A stretch of DNA of 64,000 nt from contig JAUIET010000009.1 in the NCBI GenBank assembly GCA_030429735.1, forward strand, positions 144,259-208,258, in the 5' to 3' direction. Source of the stretch: Gammaproteobacteria bacterium. Lineage in GTDB: Bacteria; Pseudomonadota; Gammaproteobacteria; Pseudomonadales; JAUIET01. The position numbers and the translations under genes were made by a program. Positions 1 through 10,329 of the stretch are shown here, piece by piece; position 1 is the first letter of the stretch; each line of letters begins with the position of its first letter. The notes under the pieces were generated by a model. That model had not been told where the DNA came from. It made no database searches and worked only from the letters and a program-made list of their open reading frames with translations.

Positions 1-860
1 AATGGCATCAGGAAGGAGGAGAAGTGACTGCCATGCCAATCGAAGTTGGACTGAAAAACAAAAAAGTCAAAGCGGATCAATACGTAGATGGCGACTTTAG
101 TAGCACACGCAGCAAGGAATACGGTCACCATGTGTGGCGAATGCGTATACGCATTGGGTAGCCACACATGCAGCGGAAACACGGCGGCTTTCAAAGCAAG
201 GCCGATAGTAATAAACCCGGCGGCAACCAGAATAGGGTTGATATCATCAACCGCGCCAACTCTTGCTTCCATATCCGCAAGATTAAGCGTGCCCGTCATC
301 ATGTAAACCAGACCGACACCAATAAGGTAGAACGTCGCGCCTATTGTGCCCATCACCAGATACTTAAACACAGCCGGTAAGGCGCGCCGGTTCGGGCCTC
401 CAGCAATCAGCACATAGCTGGCCAGCGAAGAGATTTCCATAAACACGAAAATATTGAATGCATCCGCAGACACGGCTATGCCTGCAAGGCCGGCAAGCGC
501 GAGTAACCAGGCGGCATAAAACATAGGCTGGCGATCTGGCTCGATCTGGCTGTCAATACTGGCTCTGCCGGCCAGCAAGGCAGTCGCCGCCGCGCCGGTG
601 ACAATCAATAAAATCAAGGAACTGAAGGCACCGACCGAAAGCTCTATGCCATAAGGTGCGGCCCAGCCGCCCATATCATAGCGATAGTGAGCGCCGTCTG
701 ATATCGCAATTGCCATGTTTAAAGCAACGGCGAAGCTCAGTAATGCTACGGCAGTGGCACCGGCCCATGCGAGTCCACGCGGCTTCAGCAGTACAATGAG
801 CGGTGCCGATAACATTGGCACAATAACCTGTAATGCTGGCAGATGGGGCGTCAGGTCCAT
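1..860 (-). CDS. mnhD: Na+/H+ antiporter subunit D (MnhD/MrpD), partial
   Basis: An integral membrane subunit of the Mrp/Mnh multisubunit cation/proton antiporter, of the NuoL/M/N-like family that forms proton channels. The reading frame starts at the ATG ending at 860 and stays open to the window edge, giving about 286 codons of an expected ~500. It shows strings of hydrophobic helices and the family-typical stretches FNIFVFMEISSLASYVL and KAAVFPLHVWLPNAYA. The start is fixed by tight spacing: the stop of mnhC lies only 4 bases upstream. The last visible gene of the operon; the C-terminal half is outside the window. Confidence 0.9.
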   Translation of the reverse strand, partial: MDLTPHLPALQVIVPMLSAPLIVLLKPRGLAWAGATAVALLSFAVALNMAIAISDGAHYRYDMGGWAAPYGIELSVGAFSSLILLIVTGAAATALLAGRASIDSQIEPDRQPMFYAAWLLALAGLAGIAVSADAFNIFVFMEISSLASYVLIAGGPNRRALPAVFKYLVMGTIGATFYLIGVGLVYMMTGTLNLADMEARVGAVDDINPILVAAGFITIGLALKAAVFPLHVWLPNAYTHSPHMVTVFLAACATKVAIYVLIRFDFFVFQSNFDWHGSHFSSFLMP

Positions 861-864
861 GAAC

Positions 865-1224
865 TTAATCGGCGTCCAATATTTCGTCTTCTTCTATTGT
901 TCCGTACGACTCGTAAATCCGCACCACAATCGCTAAGCCAAGCGCCAGTGTCGACACGCCCACCACAATAGCTGTTAGGATTAACACCTGAGGCAGCGGA
1001 TTGGAAAATACATTACCCTCCATTCCTTTGAGAATGATGGGAGCGGTGCCACCCTCCACCTTGTCCATCGTGATGTACATAAGGAACACGGCCGATTGGA
1101 AGATTGATAAACCAATAAGCTTTTTCACGAGGTTTATTTTTGCGATGACGGTGTACAGGCCCACCATTAGAACAATCGCAAACACCCAGTAGTTGAAGTA
1201 ACCCAGTAGTTCGAGCAAATTCAT
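865..1224 (-). CDS. mnhC: Na+/H+ antiporter subunit C (MnhC/MrpC)
   Basis: A 119-residue NuoK-like membrane subunit of the Mrp antiporter. Three transmembrane helices are visible (around residues 7-25, 33-52 and 77-101), and the family signature KKLIGLSIFQSAVFL is present. A longer frame reaches 1278, but the ATG at 1224 is preferred: it overlaps the mnhB stop as ATGA, as elsewhere in this operon, and gives the family's usual N-terminus (MNLLELLGYFNYW). Translational coupling to mnhB is likely. Confidence 0.9.
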   Translation of the reverse strand: MNLLELLGYFNYWVFAIVLMVGLYTVIAKINLVKKLIGLSIFQSAVFLMYITMDKVEGGTAPIILKGMEGNVFSNPLPQVLILTAIVVGVSTLALGLAIVVRIYESYGTIEEDEILDAD

Positions 1225-2198
1225 ACGCGCATGGGCCTCGCGGCAAACGCATGAAAAATGCTGAGCAGGGCACCGCACACGGCCATGCCGACACCCGCTT
1301 CGATTAAAATAATACCTGTTTGCTGCGCGGCAACCGGATTGTCCAGCAGCACTGTGTACTCAAGGAAGTTGCCTCCCATCAGAATGCACACCACTCCCAC
1401 TCCGCCATACAATGTAGCGCCACCAATCACCAGCCCAAGCAATACGGATCTGGGTACGGCCCGCAATGCCGCCGCTTCACCCTCGAGCAAGGCGTATAAA
1501 ATAATGGCCGATGCGATCAGTGCGCCGGCCTGAAAGCCACCGCCAGGGCTGTACTCACCATGAAACTGCACATAAAGGCCGAACAACACCAGAAACGGAA
1601 TGAGCAAGCGCCCAACAACCTGTGGGATGAGATGGTGCTTTAGACCGGAGCGATACGGGTTATACGTGCTGCCTTCGGGTGGTTTGACGCCAAGAATAAA
1701 CAGTACGCCAATACACGCAGCGAACACCACGAACACTTCACCGAGTGTGTCGTAGCCACGGAAGCTGCCTAGAATTGCGGTGACTACATTGGGGAAATCC
1801 ATGTACTCAGGTGTTTTTTCAAGATACCACGGCGCAAGATGCTGATGCACCGGCGCGTCCGGATCTCCAAGACGTGGTTTGTCGAATGTTGCGTATATGA
1901 TCAGGCTCGCGAGTATGGTAATCACCACAGTATTGAGTTTGCGGCGCGACAGATGTGGTTTTTCGTGCTCTGTGGTCAGCATCAGTGCCGCCAGAAAAAT
2001 AACGGTGGTAATGCCAGCACCTACCGCGGCCTCGGTCAGGGCAACATCAGCTGCGTCCAGGATAAAAAAGTTCGACGCCATCAACAGGCTGAATATGGAC
2101 GTTAGCATGACGGCTACGAAAAGATTGGTGGTTTGAACAATGGCCAGCGCAGTAATCACCAGCAGCGTTAGCAAGAAAAGCGCAAAAACAATGATCAT
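1221..2198 (-). CDS. mnhB: Na+/H+ antiporter subunit B with N-terminal DUF4040 (MbhD-like) domain
   Basis: A 325-residue membrane protein that joins parts which are separate genes in other clusters. Residues ~1-85 look like the DUF4040/MbhD domain (ALTEAAVGAGITTVIFL). Residues ~90-180 look like an MbhE-type segment (FRGYDTLGEVFVVFAACIG), and ~185-320 are the MnhB domain (PFLVLFGLYVQFHGEYSPGG). In classical Mrp operons the first two parts sit at the C-terminus of MnhA; no mnhA is visible here. The order E-F-G-(D/E/B)-C-D therefore resembles the Mbh-type membrane module rather than the classical ABCDEFG layout. It overlaps mnhG by 4 bases (ATGA). Confidence 0.88.
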   Translation of the reverse strand: MIIVFALFLLTLLVITALAIVQTTNLFVAVMLTSIFSLLMASNFFILDAADVALTEAAVGAGITTVIFLAALMLTTEHEKPHLSRRKLNTVVITILASLIIYATFDKPRLGDPDAPVHQHLAPWYLEKTPEYMDFPNVVTAILGSFRGYDTLGEVFVVFAACIGVLFILGVKPPEGSTYNPYRSGLKHHLIPQVVGRLLIPFLVLFGLYVQFHGEYSPGGGFQAGALIASAIILYALLEGEAAALRAVPRSVLLGLVIGGATLYGGVGVVCILMGGNFLEYTVLLDNPVAAQQTGIILIEAGVGMAVCGALLSIFHAFAARPMRV

Positions 2199-2518
2199 GT
2201 CTGATCGTCTCGCTGCTGGGCGTTGGGGCTATTGCCAGACTGCAAAGCCGCATTCGCCAGGGCATAGCTCGCGGTAGGCGCGGTCAGTAACAGAAACGCC
2301 ATAATGGTGAGCAGCTTGATCGTCGCCAGCGTTAGCCCGGCCTGCAAAATCATACCGACCAAAATCAATATGGTAGCCATCGTTTCTGTCAAACTGGCGG
2401 CGTGCAGGCGTGTATAAAAATCAGGCAATCGCAGTGTGCCTATGCCACCTATCAGCACAAAAATGCCGCCAGTACACAGTAAAAACCAGCTGAGTATATC
2501 AACCACCGTCTCAATCAA
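2195..2518 (-). CDS. mnhG: Na+/H+ antiporter subunit G (MnhG/MrpG)
   Basis: A 107-residue small membrane subunit of the Mrp antiporter. The diagnostic stretch GGIGTLRLPDFYTRLHAAS is present at residues ~24-42, followed by two hydrophobic helices. It overlaps mnhF by 8 bases upstream and mnhB by 4 bases downstream, so it is co-translated with them. Confidence 0.92.
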   Translation of the reverse strand: MIETVVDILSWFLLCTGGIFVLIGGIGTLRLPDFYTRLHAASLTETMATILILVGMILQAGLTLATIKLLTIMAFLLLTAPTASYALANAALQSGNSPNAQQRDDQT

Positions 2519-2786
2519 TGTTCGATGTCTCCGCCTTGCGGGGTTTGTTCTGTATGAACTCGAGTACGGCCAGTACGCCTACCAGGTTTATGAGCGCATA
2601 GGCTAACGCCAGGTCCAGAAAATCAGGCCTGCCAAACAGAAAAGCAATAACCGCGAGCAGCAAAACGGTTTTGGTCCCGAACATGTTCACGGCGAGTACC
2701 CGGTCGTACACAGTGGGGCCGCGAAGTGCGCGCACCAAGGCCAGAATCATGGTTACCAGAATAGCAATCGATACTACCAGATACAT
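2511..2786 (-). CDS. mnhF: Na+/H+ antiporter subunit F (MnhF/MrpF)
   Basis: A 91-residue, three-helix membrane subunit of the Mrp antiporter. The family stretch RALRGPTVYDRVLAVNMFGT is visible after the first helix, and GRPDFLDLALAYALINLVG follows. Three bases separate it from mnhE, and it overlaps mnhG. Confidence 0.92.
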   Translation of the reverse strand: MYLVVSIAILVTMILALVRALRGPTVYDRVLAVNMFGTKTVLLLAVIAFLFGRPDFLDLALAYALINLVGVLAVLEFIQNKPRKAETSNID

Positions 2787-2789
2787 TGC

Positions 2790-3284
2790 TTAGCCAAGCT
2801 CCAGTTGGGCAATGCGCGCGTCTAATTCGCCGCTACGAAGGTCTGCTTCACTGTCTTTGGTCAGACAATGAACAAGTAGCCGATCTTCGTGCACATCAAT
2901 GGTGACTGTTCCCGGTGATAGTGTGATGGAGTTTCCCAGAATGACCTTGCCTGTTTCACTGTGCTCGTCAGTGGTCAGCTCAACCAGCTTCGGCTGGATG
3001 GGCAAGGAGGGTGACAATACAACGCGGGCAACATCAATGCTGGATTTGATCACTTGAAGCAGCAGCCAGACCCAGAGTTTGGGCAGCCTGAAAAGCGATC
3101 GTAAGGGGATGCCATGATGGAAAAATCCCAAGCGCTTTGCCAGCCAAACACTTAAGAAGCAGGAAAAAAGCCCAAGACCAAACAGCAGGGGTTTATAGAT
3201 ACCTGACCACAGTACCCATATGCCGAACAGAAGTATCAACAAGCTTGCCAACTGCCAGGATTTTGCCGTGTAAGGTGATGGCAT
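2790..3284 (-). CDS. mnhE: Na+/H+ antiporter subunit E (MnhE/MrpE)
   Basis: A 164-residue membrane subunit and the first gene of the antiporter operon. Hydrophobic helices occupy residues ~10-50. The C-terminal cytoplasmic part contains the family-typical GNSITLSPGTVTIDV and a terminal ELDARIAQLELG. The 207 bases upstream (3285-3491) separate it from alaA and should hold the operon promoter; I found no convincing boxes there. Confidence 0.9.
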   Translation of the reverse strand: MPSPYTAKSWQLASLLILLFGIWVLWSGIYKPLLFGLGLFSCFLSVWLAKRLGFFHHGIPLRSLFRLPKLWVWLLLQVIKSSIDVARVVLSPSLPIQPKLVELTTDEHSETGKVILGNSITLSPGTVTIDVHEDRLLVHCLTKDSEADLRSGELDARIAQLELG

Positions 3285-3491
3285 AGTTATCGTGTTGTAC
3301 GCGTCTCAGTAATTAACTTCTACGTAAGCAACAGCCCCGTAAGGGTGGACGTGCCAACAAGCAGGAATTTCCTTGCTTAGTATAAGGTATAACTACCGGT
3401 CGTCCACACGGGACACTACCAGATTTTCGAGCAAAGGCGTGCGAAAAATCGATTAATTCGCAACGCGCTTAACGTAGATTGGGTTACCGGT

Positions 3492-4706
3492 TTATTGTGT
3501 GTAGTTCGCCAGGAAATGCCCCAGTTTTGAGACTGCTTTTTCAATCTCATCTTCGTGGGGCAGAAACACCATTCTAAAATGATCAGGTTGAGCAAGATTG
3601 AAGCCCGTACCCTGAACAAGCAGTACCTTTTCGGCTTGGAGAAAATCCAGAACAAAGCGCTCGTCATCAGTAATGTTAAATTTTGCCGTATCAATCTTTG
3701 GGAACAGGTAGATTGCGCCTTCGGGCTTTGTGCAGCTGATGCCGGGAATATCGTTGAGCATTTCCCACGCGCGATCGCGTTGCCGTGTTAAGCGCCCGTT
3801 GGGTAGCAAATATTCGTTGATACTCTGGTAACCCCCAAGTGCCGTTTGCACGGCGTATTGTGCGGGAACATTCGCGCATAAGCGCATGGATGCGAGAATA
3901 TTCAGGCCTTCTATGAAATCATGGGCATGACGTTGCTGGCCACTCAACACCATCCAACCTGAGCGAAAACCAGCCAGTCGATAGGCTTTTGACAAGCCAT
4001 TAAAGCTGATGCACAAAGTGTCGTGAACCAGGCTGGCCATCGGTGTGTGTCGCGCATTGTCGAACAGAATTCGATCGTAAATTTCGTCTGCAAACACCAC
4101 CAGCTTATGCTCTTCGGCAAACGTTGCCAAATCTCTGAGTAATGTCTCAGGGTAGAGTGCCCCAGTGGGGTTGTTAGGGTTGATGATGACGATTGCACGT
4201 GTACGCGATGTAAGTTTGCGCCGAATATCATCTATATCCGGGCACCAATTGGCCTGTTCATCGCAGACGTAATGCACGGGCGTGCCGCCGGCCAGAGAAG
4301 TTGCGGCGGTCCACAATGGGTAGTCCGGGGCCGGAATGAGAACTTCGTCGCCGTCATTCAGCAAGCCCTGGGTTGCTATGCTGATAAGCTCACTAACGCC
4401 GTTGCCAAGGTAAACGTCTTTTAGCTGGGTGTTGGTAAGACCTCTCGCCTGGCAATCCTGCATGATGGCTTTGCGCGCGGAGAATAAACCGTGACTGTCG
4501 CAATACCCCTGCGCATTGGGTAAATTCAGAATAACGTCCTGAATGATTTCATCCGGTGCTTCAAAGCCAAAGGCGGCCGGATTGCCGATGTTCAGCTTGA
4601 GAATTCGATGGCCTTCTTCTTCGAGCTGGTTGGCCGTCTCCAGCACCGGGCCGCGAATTTCATAACAAACATTATCGAGTTTTTGGCTCTTTTTAAGCGG
4701 AAGCAT
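3492..4706 (-). CDS. alaA: alanine-synthesising aminotransferase (AlaA-like)
   Basis: A 404-residue fold-type I PLP enzyme, probably the glutamate-pyruvate aminotransferase AlaA (YfbQ) that makes alanine in the cytoplasm. Supporting motifs are the N-terminal KLNIGNPAAFGFEAPDEI, the PLP-ring region YPLWTAATSLAGGTPVHY, the conserved INPNNPTGALYP, and the Schiff-base lysine in SFNGLSKAYRLAGFRSGW. Length and N-terminus fit the family. It lies 62 bases downstream of the unknown membrane-anchored gene on the same strand, so the two may be co-transcribed. Other class I aminotransferases are possible, but AlaA fits best. Confidence 0.88.
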   Translation of the reverse strand: MLPLKKSQKLDNVCYEIRGPVLETANQLEEEGHRILKLNIGNPAAFGFEAPDEIIQDVILNLPNAQGYCDSHGLFSARKAIMQDCQARGLTNTQLKDVYLGNGVSELISIATQGLLNDGDEVLIPAPDYPLWTAATSLAGGTPVHYVCDEQANWCPDIDDIRRKLTSRTRAIVIINPNNPTGALYPETLLRDLATFAEEHKLVVFADEIYDRILFDNARHTPMASLVHDTLCISFNGLSKAYRLAGFRSGWMVLSGQQRHAHDFIEGLNILASMRLCANVPAQYAVQTALGGYQSINEYLLPNGRLTRQRDRAWEMLNDIPGISCTKPEGAIYLFPKIDTAKFNITDDERFVLDFLQAEKVLLVQGTGFNLAQPDHFRMVFLPHEDEIEKAVSKLGHFLANYTQ

Positions 4707-4768
4707 GCGAGGGCAATCTGTAGAATATGGGCGCGCAAGAATACACTACCCGTGCGTGCATCGAAAGT

Positions 4769-5458
4769 TCAGGCGGCCTTAGGATTCGCGGATCGGGCAC
4801 CTCGAGAACTTTGCAATTCCAACAATTGCTGATCGACCATGGCAAGTCTGGCGGTTTGTGCGTCGAGGTTTTTAACTTGTTGCAAGCACAACCGCGCACT
4901 CAAATAGTGACGTTGTGCGCTCATCGGGTCGTTCAACGCGAGTGACCGTTCGGCCCTTAATAAGCAGGTATCGGCTTCAAGCTCATGATGCCGGTCGGTA
5001 AGTTCACGCTGGAATCGTTTTGCGTCGTCGTCGCTGATAACGTTTAACTGGCGCAACTGATCAACCACTCGTTGATAGCGCGGCAATACCTGGTTTCCGC
5101 TGCTGATTCGTTGCGCATCATCGAAACGCGGCAGGTGTGTTTGCACGCTGCGCTTTTCGAGTATATCGATCTGCGCCTGGGCTGTGTCAACACAGGCCTG
5201 ATAACCGGCAGCCGCGCCGTGCTTGTGTTGAAGCTCTGTAAATGCCAGGCTGATGTAGCGGCACAGCTGGAGCTTGAGTTGGGTGCTGATCAGTCCAGGC
5301 GGGCTGGACTCCATTAATCTAAGAATGCCGTACAGCAAACGCAGCTGTCCATTCTCAACGTGTTCTTGAATTTCTGTCTGGCGATCAAATATCCTTACCA
5401 TGGTTCCGATCAGCCAAAGTGCGATGGCGGCGGAACCGATAACTAGCGGCCATTGCAT
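4769..5458 (-). CDS. unknown protein with one N-terminal membrane anchor
   Basis: A 229-residue protein I do not recognise. It starts with one hydrophobic segment (WPLVIGSAAIALWLIGTMV) and continues as a soluble, largely helical domain rich in Leu, Gln and Arg, with coiled-coil character around residues 60-215. A longer frame begins at 5482, but the ATG at 5458 has a good ribosome-binding site (AAGGAG, spacing 7). An inner-membrane protein with a cytoplasmic or periplasmic helical domain is the most that can be said. Confidence 0.65.
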   Translation of the reverse strand: MQWPLVIGSAAIALWLIGTMVRIFDRQTEIQEHVENGQLRLLYGILRLMESSPPGLISTQLKLQLCRYISLAFTELQHKHGAAAGYQACVDTAQAQIDILEKRSVQTHLPRFDDAQRISSGNQVLPRYQRVVDQLRQLNVISDDDAKRFQRELTDRHHELEADTCLLRAERSLALNDPMSAQRHYLSARLCLQQVKNLDAQTARLAMVDQQLLELQSSRGARSANPKAA

Positions 5459-5660
5459 GGCGTACTCCTTCCTGCGCCGCACGCATTGTGTAGGCGCAAT
5501 CCCCGTTGCTTGGTCAAATAATCACCTAATAAATATAGCAAGCCTGTCGTCAATTGATGCGATACAGGTCTGAATTCGGCTGTTTTAGACGAGTGGGAAG
5601 TACTGGGCAGCGACCGCCGCGGATTCGGCAGCCGTCAGCGAGCAGTGACGCGGCCCCCCT

Positions 5661-5720
5661 AGGTCGCCATCTAGGTCGCCATCGAGGTCGTCATCGAGGT
5701 CGTCATCTAGGCTGCCATGG
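5661..5720. repeat. 12-bp tandem repeat across the end of the CBS-GGDEF gene
   Basis: Five consecutive 12-base units with small changes: AGGTCGCCATCT, AGGTCGCCATCG, AGGTCGTCATCG, AGGTCGTCATCT, AGGCTGCCATGG. The last unit encodes the C-terminal S-M-A-A of the diguanylate cyclase, and its stop codon falls at the unit boundary. On the minus strand units ending in CT carry an in-frame TAG, while those ending in CG read as Ser (TCG). Confidence 0.85.
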
Positions 5721-6687
5721 ATGCCGTATTCCGATTGGATTCCTTGGACTCATAAAGCGCCTGATCGGCTTTTTCCACAACATCCTGCCAGCTCGGCAGG
5801 CATTTGCCGTCTACAACCGCTGCTGCCACACCGGCGCTACTGGTTAGAAAACCATACGGGCTTTGGCTATGGGGTATGCCTTTTTCTGCCAGGGCACGGA
5901 TGGCACGCTTCATAAATATCAATGCGCCATCGGCGTCGGTGTCGGTGAGTACCAGCAGCATTTCTTCGCCACCATAGCGATAGATGCGGTCGGTTTTGCG
6001 CATTTCGGCCTCAAACGTTTTCGCTACCGTGCGCAATACTTCATCACCTGCAGAATGGCCGTAATGGTCGTTGTATTTCTTGAAGTAATCGACGTCAACC
6101 AGCGCAACGCAGTACTGACGTCCATTGCGCAATGACGCGGCGTGAGTATGCTCAAGGTCAACTTCCATCGCACGTCTATTGCCAATTTCCATCAATGCAT
6201 CTTCCATCGACATAGCCTGTAATTCTTCATTGGCCTGCTTGAGGTCGACAGTTCGCTCCGAGATTGCTTTTTCAATCAACTCAGCTTGAATTTCGATGAC
6301 ATGAAAATGCGCTTTGGCGATATCAGATTGCGTCACCAGACCTTGCAGTTTGCCTTCCTTATCAATAATGGGCAGATGGCGCAATCGTTCTGCACGTGAG
6401 ACCACCATAGCGTCGTACAGTGATTCGTTGTCATACAGCGTAACGATGGGCGAAGACATAATATCTTCGGCGTATTGGTCGAGCATGGCCGGGTTATCTG
6501 CAGTTTCCAGCAGCAACTTGACCATGTCACGTTCGGTGATAATACCCACAGGTTGCTGGTCTTCAGTCACCAGCTGGCAAGATATTCGGTGGGTTGACAT
6601 CGACTCCACGATGGTTCGCAGGGTTGCGCGCCGCTCGACCCCTTTGACGTTACGCGTCATGATGTCGGTCAATTTTATTTCCTGCAC
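5707..6687 (-). CDS. diguanylate cyclase with paired CBS domains
   Basis: A 326-residue cytoplasmic protein. Two CBS motifs occupy residues ~1-140 (TDIMTRNVKGVERRATL, VGIITERDMVKLL, LPIIDKEGKLQGLVTQSDIA). A short helical linker follows, then a GGDEF domain (residues ~165-320) with the catalytic signature RYGGEEMLLVL, so it should synthesise cyclic di-GMP. CBS pairs commonly bind adenine nucleotides, so the cyclase may respond to them (inference). Translation probably starts at the GTG at 6687, preceded by AGGGAGAC at 9 bases. The C-terminus and stop lie inside a 12-bp tandem repeat. It is divergent from fadB. Confidence 0.88.
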   Translation of the reverse strand: MQEIKLTDIMTRNVKGVERRATLRTIVESMSTHRISCQLVTEDQQPVGIITERDMVKLLLETADNPAMLDQYAEDIMSSPIVTLYDNESLYDAMVVSRAERLRHLPIIDKEGKLQGLVTQSDIAKAHFHVIEIQAELIEKAISERTVDLKQANEELQAMSMEDALMEIGNRRAMEVDLEHTHAASLRNGRQYCVALVDVDYFKKYNDHYGHSAGDEVLRTVAKTFEAEMRKTDRIYRYGGEEMLLVLTDTDADGALIFMKRAIRALAEKGIPHSQSPYGFLTSSAGVAAAVVDGKCLPSWQDVVEKADQALYESKESNRNTASMAA

Positions 6688-6912
6688 AATTTAGTCTCCC
6701 TGAACGAACGAATGGCGATTGCCTTTTGGCGCCTTAACCTAAGTACAGACCAATTCCGCAAAGAACGCTTCGATTTGCTACTTTATGCACAAATAATCGC
6801 CAGTTTGGCGACGAGCGGCCAGTTCACGAAACGAGCAAAGCCTGTTGCCGTCTGGCACACAGCTTCTGTATGCTGCCGCCCTGGACATTAACCGCCGAAT
6901 GAGAGAGAACGA

Positions 6913-9072
6913 ATGGTCTATAACGGTCAAGCCATACAAGTGTCATTGTCAGATAACGGGGTAGCAGAGCTCTGTTTTGACAACAAATCCGAATCAGTGA
7001 ACAAATTTAATCAGGCCACTCTGGCAGAACTGTCGGAGGCGACGTCTGCCCTGGCGGATTCCGGCGCCAGTGCCGTGATTATAAGCAGCGCAAAGCCGGT
7101 ATTTATTGTGGGTGCCGACATCACGGAATTTGGTGATCTGTGGGCTGGAACCGACCAGGGAGTGCTGGATCACCTGGCCGAAACCAATGCCATTTTCAAT
7201 GCATTTGAAGACCTGGACATGCCTAAAGTGGCGGCAATTAACGGCTTTGCCCTGGGCGGTGGCTTTGAGATGTGTCTGGCCTGCGAATACCGCGTGATGT
7301 CGCATGCGGCAAAGGTTGGTTTACCGGAAGTCTCTTTGGGCCTGATACCCGGATTTGGCGGCACAGTGCGCTTACCCAGGGTAATTGGTATTGACAATGC
7401 CGTGCAATGGATTGCAACGGGTAAGGAACAGAAACCGGCAGCTGCATTGGCTCAAGGCGGTGTTGATGCTGTTGTGGCGAATGAGTTATTGACGGACGCT
7501 GCTCTGGACTTGGCTCAACAGTGCTTGAGTGGCGCGTTGGATTGGCAAGCCCGTCGCACTGAAAAAGTGTCAGCTATACCGCTTCAAGGCCTTGAATTAA
7601 TCATGTCCATCACTACCTGCAAAGCCATGGTTGCACAACAGGCAGGTCGCAATTTCCCGGCACCCATGACAGCAGTGAAGGTCATAGAGAAGGCTGCTGG
7701 AGGTGATCGGTCAGATGCCTTAAAACTTGAAGGCGAAGCCTTTCTTGAAATGGTGAGAACTCCACAGGCACAAGCCATGACCGGCTTATTCCTGAGTGAT
7801 CAGTACATCGGTAAAGTGGCCAAAGAATGGGGCAAGCAAGCGAGCGCTGTGCAACAGGCTGCCGTGTTGGGTGCTGGCATTATGGGTGGTGGTATCGCCT
7901 ACCAGTCGGCGTATAAGGGCACGCCGATAGTGATGAAGGATATCAACGAGGCCGGTATTGAACTTGGTCTGAACGAAGCCAACAAGCTGTTGGCCAAACG
8001 CGTGAGCCGGGGTCGAATGACGCCAGCACAGATGGGCGAAACGCTTAACAGAATCAATCCCACCCTGAGTTATGAAGACTTGCGCGGCGCCGACATGGTC
8101 GTGGAAGCTGTGGTTGAAAACCCAAAGGTAAAACACATTGTGCTTGCCGAAGTGGAGGAAGTGCTGGAACACACCGCAGTGCTGGCATCCAATACCTCCA
8201 CCATTTCCATCAGCTATTTGGCCACCGCTCTAAAGCGGCCAGAGAACTTCTGTGGAATGCATTTCTTCAACCCGGTGCACGCAATGCCACTGGTGGAAGT
8301 GATTCGCGGTGAAAAAACCAGCGATGCCGCCATTGCCAAAACCACTGCGTACGCGTTGGCATTGGGTAAAAAACCGATCATCGTCAATGATTGCCCCGGT
8401 TTCCTGGTGAACCGAGTTCTGTTCCCGTACTTTGCGGGCTTCGTCGGTTTGCTCAAACTGGGCGCAGATTTTCAGAAGGTGGACCGCGTAATGGAAAAAT
8501 GGGGGTGGCCCATGGGGCCCGCCTATTTGCAAGACGTCGTTGGTATAGACACCGGCGTTCACGCGTCTGATGTGTTGGCGGAAGGCTTCCCCGATCGGAT
8601 GAGTAAAACCTTCAAAGACGCAACAACCGTATTGTATGAAGCGGACCGCCTCGGTCAAAAAAATGGAAAAGGTTTCTACCTATACGAAATTGATAAACGC
8701 GGCAAACCAAAGAAAACTGTCGATGAAGAAACGTACGCCTTGTTAAAGCCGCACGTCGATAGCCCACGGGAATTCAGCGATGAAGAAATTCTTGAGCGCA
8801 TGATGATCCCCATGTGTACTGAAATGGCGCGCTGTGTCGAGGAGGGCATCGTTGGCTCGGTAGCAGAAGCCGATATGGCTCTTATATACGGCGTCGGCTT
8901 TCCAGTATTCCGTGGCGGTATCTTCCGTTGGATGGATACAATAGGTCTTAAGGAAGTCGTTAGAATGGCTGACCAATACGCTGACGAAGCGCCTATTTAT
9001 CGAGTAACCGACACAATGCGCAGTATGGCTGAAACTGGCCAGCGCTATTACAACTCAGCGTCGCAGGCATAG
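6913..9072 (+). CDS. fadB: fatty acid oxidation complex subunit alpha (FadB)
   Basis: A 719-residue multifunctional beta-oxidation protein with enoyl-CoA hydratase/isomerase and L-3-hydroxyacyl-CoA dehydrogenase activities. The N-terminal crotonase domain has the oxyanion and acid residues in [19 protein letters not shown] and [20 protein letters not shown]. The dehydrogenase domain has the NAD-binding stretch [19 protein letters not shown] and the catalytic region [16 protein letters not shown]. Length matches FadB. It sits 9 bases before fadA, the classical fadBA operon. No FadR/PsrA-type operator was recognised in the 225-base divergent upstream region. Confidence 0.96.
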   Translation: MVYNGQAIQVSLSDNGVAELCFDNKSESVNKFNQATLAELSEATSALADSGASAVIISSAKPVFIVGADITEFGDLWAGTDQGVLDHLAETNAIFNAFEDLDMPKVAAINGFALGGGFEMCLACEYRVMSHAAKVGLPEVSLGLIPGFGGTVRLPRVIGIDNAVQWIATGKEQKPAAALAQGGVDAVVANELLTDAALDLAQQCLSGALDWQARRTEKVSAIPLQGLELIMSITTCKAMVAQQAGRNFPAPMTAVKVIEKAAGGDRSDALKLEGEAFLEMVRTPQAQAMTGLFLSDQYIGKVAKEWGKQASAVQQAAVLGAGIMGGGIAYQSAYKGTPIVMKDINEAGIELGLNEANKLLAKRVSRGRMTPAQMGETLNRINPTLSYEDLRGADMVVEAVVENPKVKHIVLAEVEEVLEHTAVLASNTSTISISYLATALKRPENFCGMHFFNPVHAMPLVEVIRGEKTSDAAIAKTTAYALALGKKPIIVNDCPGFLVNRVLFPYFAGFVGLLKLGADFQKVDRVMEKWGWPMGPAYLQDVVGIDTGVHASDVLAEGFPDRMSKTFKDATTVLYEADRLGQKNGKGFYLYEIDKRGKPKKTVDEETYALLKPHVDSPREFSDEEILERMMIPMCTEMARCVEEGIVGSVAEADMALIYGVGFPVFRGGIFRWMDTIGLKEVVRMADQYADEAPIYRVTDTMRSMAETGQRYYNSASQA

Positions 9073-10257
<1,185 letters not shown>

Positions 10258-10329
10258 TTGGTCGGAATAATTAAGGAAGCTCTGAACCAATTAGTTATGA
10301 GCGACTCCGTGAGAGAGGGGTCTTCTGAT

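Noticed and set aside
5554..5847. Plus-strand frame with GRHLGRHRGRH-type repeats
   Set aside because: It arises from the 12-bp tandem repeat and lies opposite the GGDEF gene; no ribosome-binding site.
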